The translations under genes and the position numbers were made by a program. From Nocardiopsis sp. NRRL B-16309 (lineage in GTDB: Bacteria > Actinomycetota > Actinomycetes > Streptosporangiales > Streptosporangiaceae), in assembly GCF_001279585.1 (NCBI RefSeq), contig NZ_LGEC01000076.1, positions 21,261 to 85,260 of the forward strand: a stretch of DNA of 64,000 bases. The letters run 5' to 3'. The notes below the pieces were generated by a model, which was not told the DNA's origin, ran no database searches, and was given only the letters and a program-made list of their open reading frames with translations. Each line of letters opens with the position of its first letter. Position 1 is the stretch's first letter. Shown here one piece after another: positions 63,859 to 64,000 of the stretch.

Positions 63859-64000
63859 GTCACCCACCGCCGCCCGGGGGCGCTGCGCGAGGAAGGGGCC
63901 TCCCTCAACCGACGCCTCCGGCGCAGAGACCCCCACCGTCACCCGCCACCACCCCGGGGGCGCTTCGCGAGGAAGGGGCACCCTCAACCGACGCCTCCGG
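63859..64000. repeat. two-copy short repeat at the window end
   Basis: Two units, at 63859 and 63938 (79 bases apart, the second cut by the window end), share CCGGGGGCGCT, GCGAGGAAGGGGC and CTCAACCGACGCCTCCGG. They are related to the rnhB-upstream repeats by the order CACC-CCGGGGGC-GGG-CCCTCAACCGAC-CCGG. Non-coding. Confidence 0.7.

Overview
The window is high-G+C actinobacterial DNA: GC-rich third codon positions, GTG and occasional TTG starts, purine-rich ribosome sites, and GC-rich terminator hairpins without U tracts. Gene content (HrdB-type sigma factor with a Lys/Ala-rich N-terminus, LexA with a TCGAAC-N4-GTTYGA box, NrdR with B12-dependent NrdJ, DUF397/XRE pairs, anti-sigma-type ATPases, a GH81 glucanase under a CebR-type operator) fits a filamentous actinomycete. 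A Nocardiopsis-like genus is my best guess, by inference only. The set lexA-nrdR-nrdJ, rnhB, hrdB, parE and parC resembles a conserved block of the Streptomyces core chromosome, so most of the window looks like core genome with a few accessory patches.

Layout. 0-5.8 kb: enoyl-CoA hydratase, a DUF5998-like protein, a GNAT/acyl-CoA synthetase fusion (Pat type) and a divergent PfkB sugar kinase. 5.8-11.2 kb is accessory: CutA, a broken HD-hydrolase gene, an APH-fold kinase, a DUF397 gene behind an internally deleted XRE regulator, two anti-sigma-type ATPases, and an AT-richer stretch without genes. 11.2-16.5 kb: RecQ helicase with a phosphoribosyltransferase-like tail and a secreted GH81 beta-1,3-glucanase. 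16.6-24.4 kb: parC, beta-carbonic anhydrase, a TPR protein, a Cds1-like PLP enzyme, parE and DUF7455. 24.5-31.2 kb: GNAT, YaaA, a SnoaL-like protein, the principal sigma factor and a PAS-PAS-GAF-SpoIIE phosphatase. 31.6-40.9 kb: hypothetical proteins, a tyrosine phosphatase, a sugar nucleotidyltransferase, a membrane-anchored tandem AAA+ protein, rnhB, a short-repeat locus and small membrane proteins.

41-47.1 kb holds a two-gene SPFH operon, a CBS-domain gene whose C-terminal coding tail is repeated three more times beyond its stop codon, and a toxin-antitoxin locus next to a decayed second toxin copy. Both toxin copies carry a frameshifting short tandem duplication at the same codon, inside about 147 bp of otherwise identical DNA flanked by diverged sequence. 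I consider this the most unusual part of the window.

47.1-64 kb: nrdJ and nrdR with paired NrdR-box-like sites, lexA with its own SOS box, a lipoprotein hydrolase, two coupled membrane-anchored proteins, leuS, a fatty-acyl-CoA ligase, and a sugar ABC importer (binding protein and two permeases, no ATPase) interrupted by a small opposite-strand gene. The window ends in a second locus of short repeats related to the one beside rnhB. I saw no rRNA, tRNA, CRISPR array, transposase or prophage genes.
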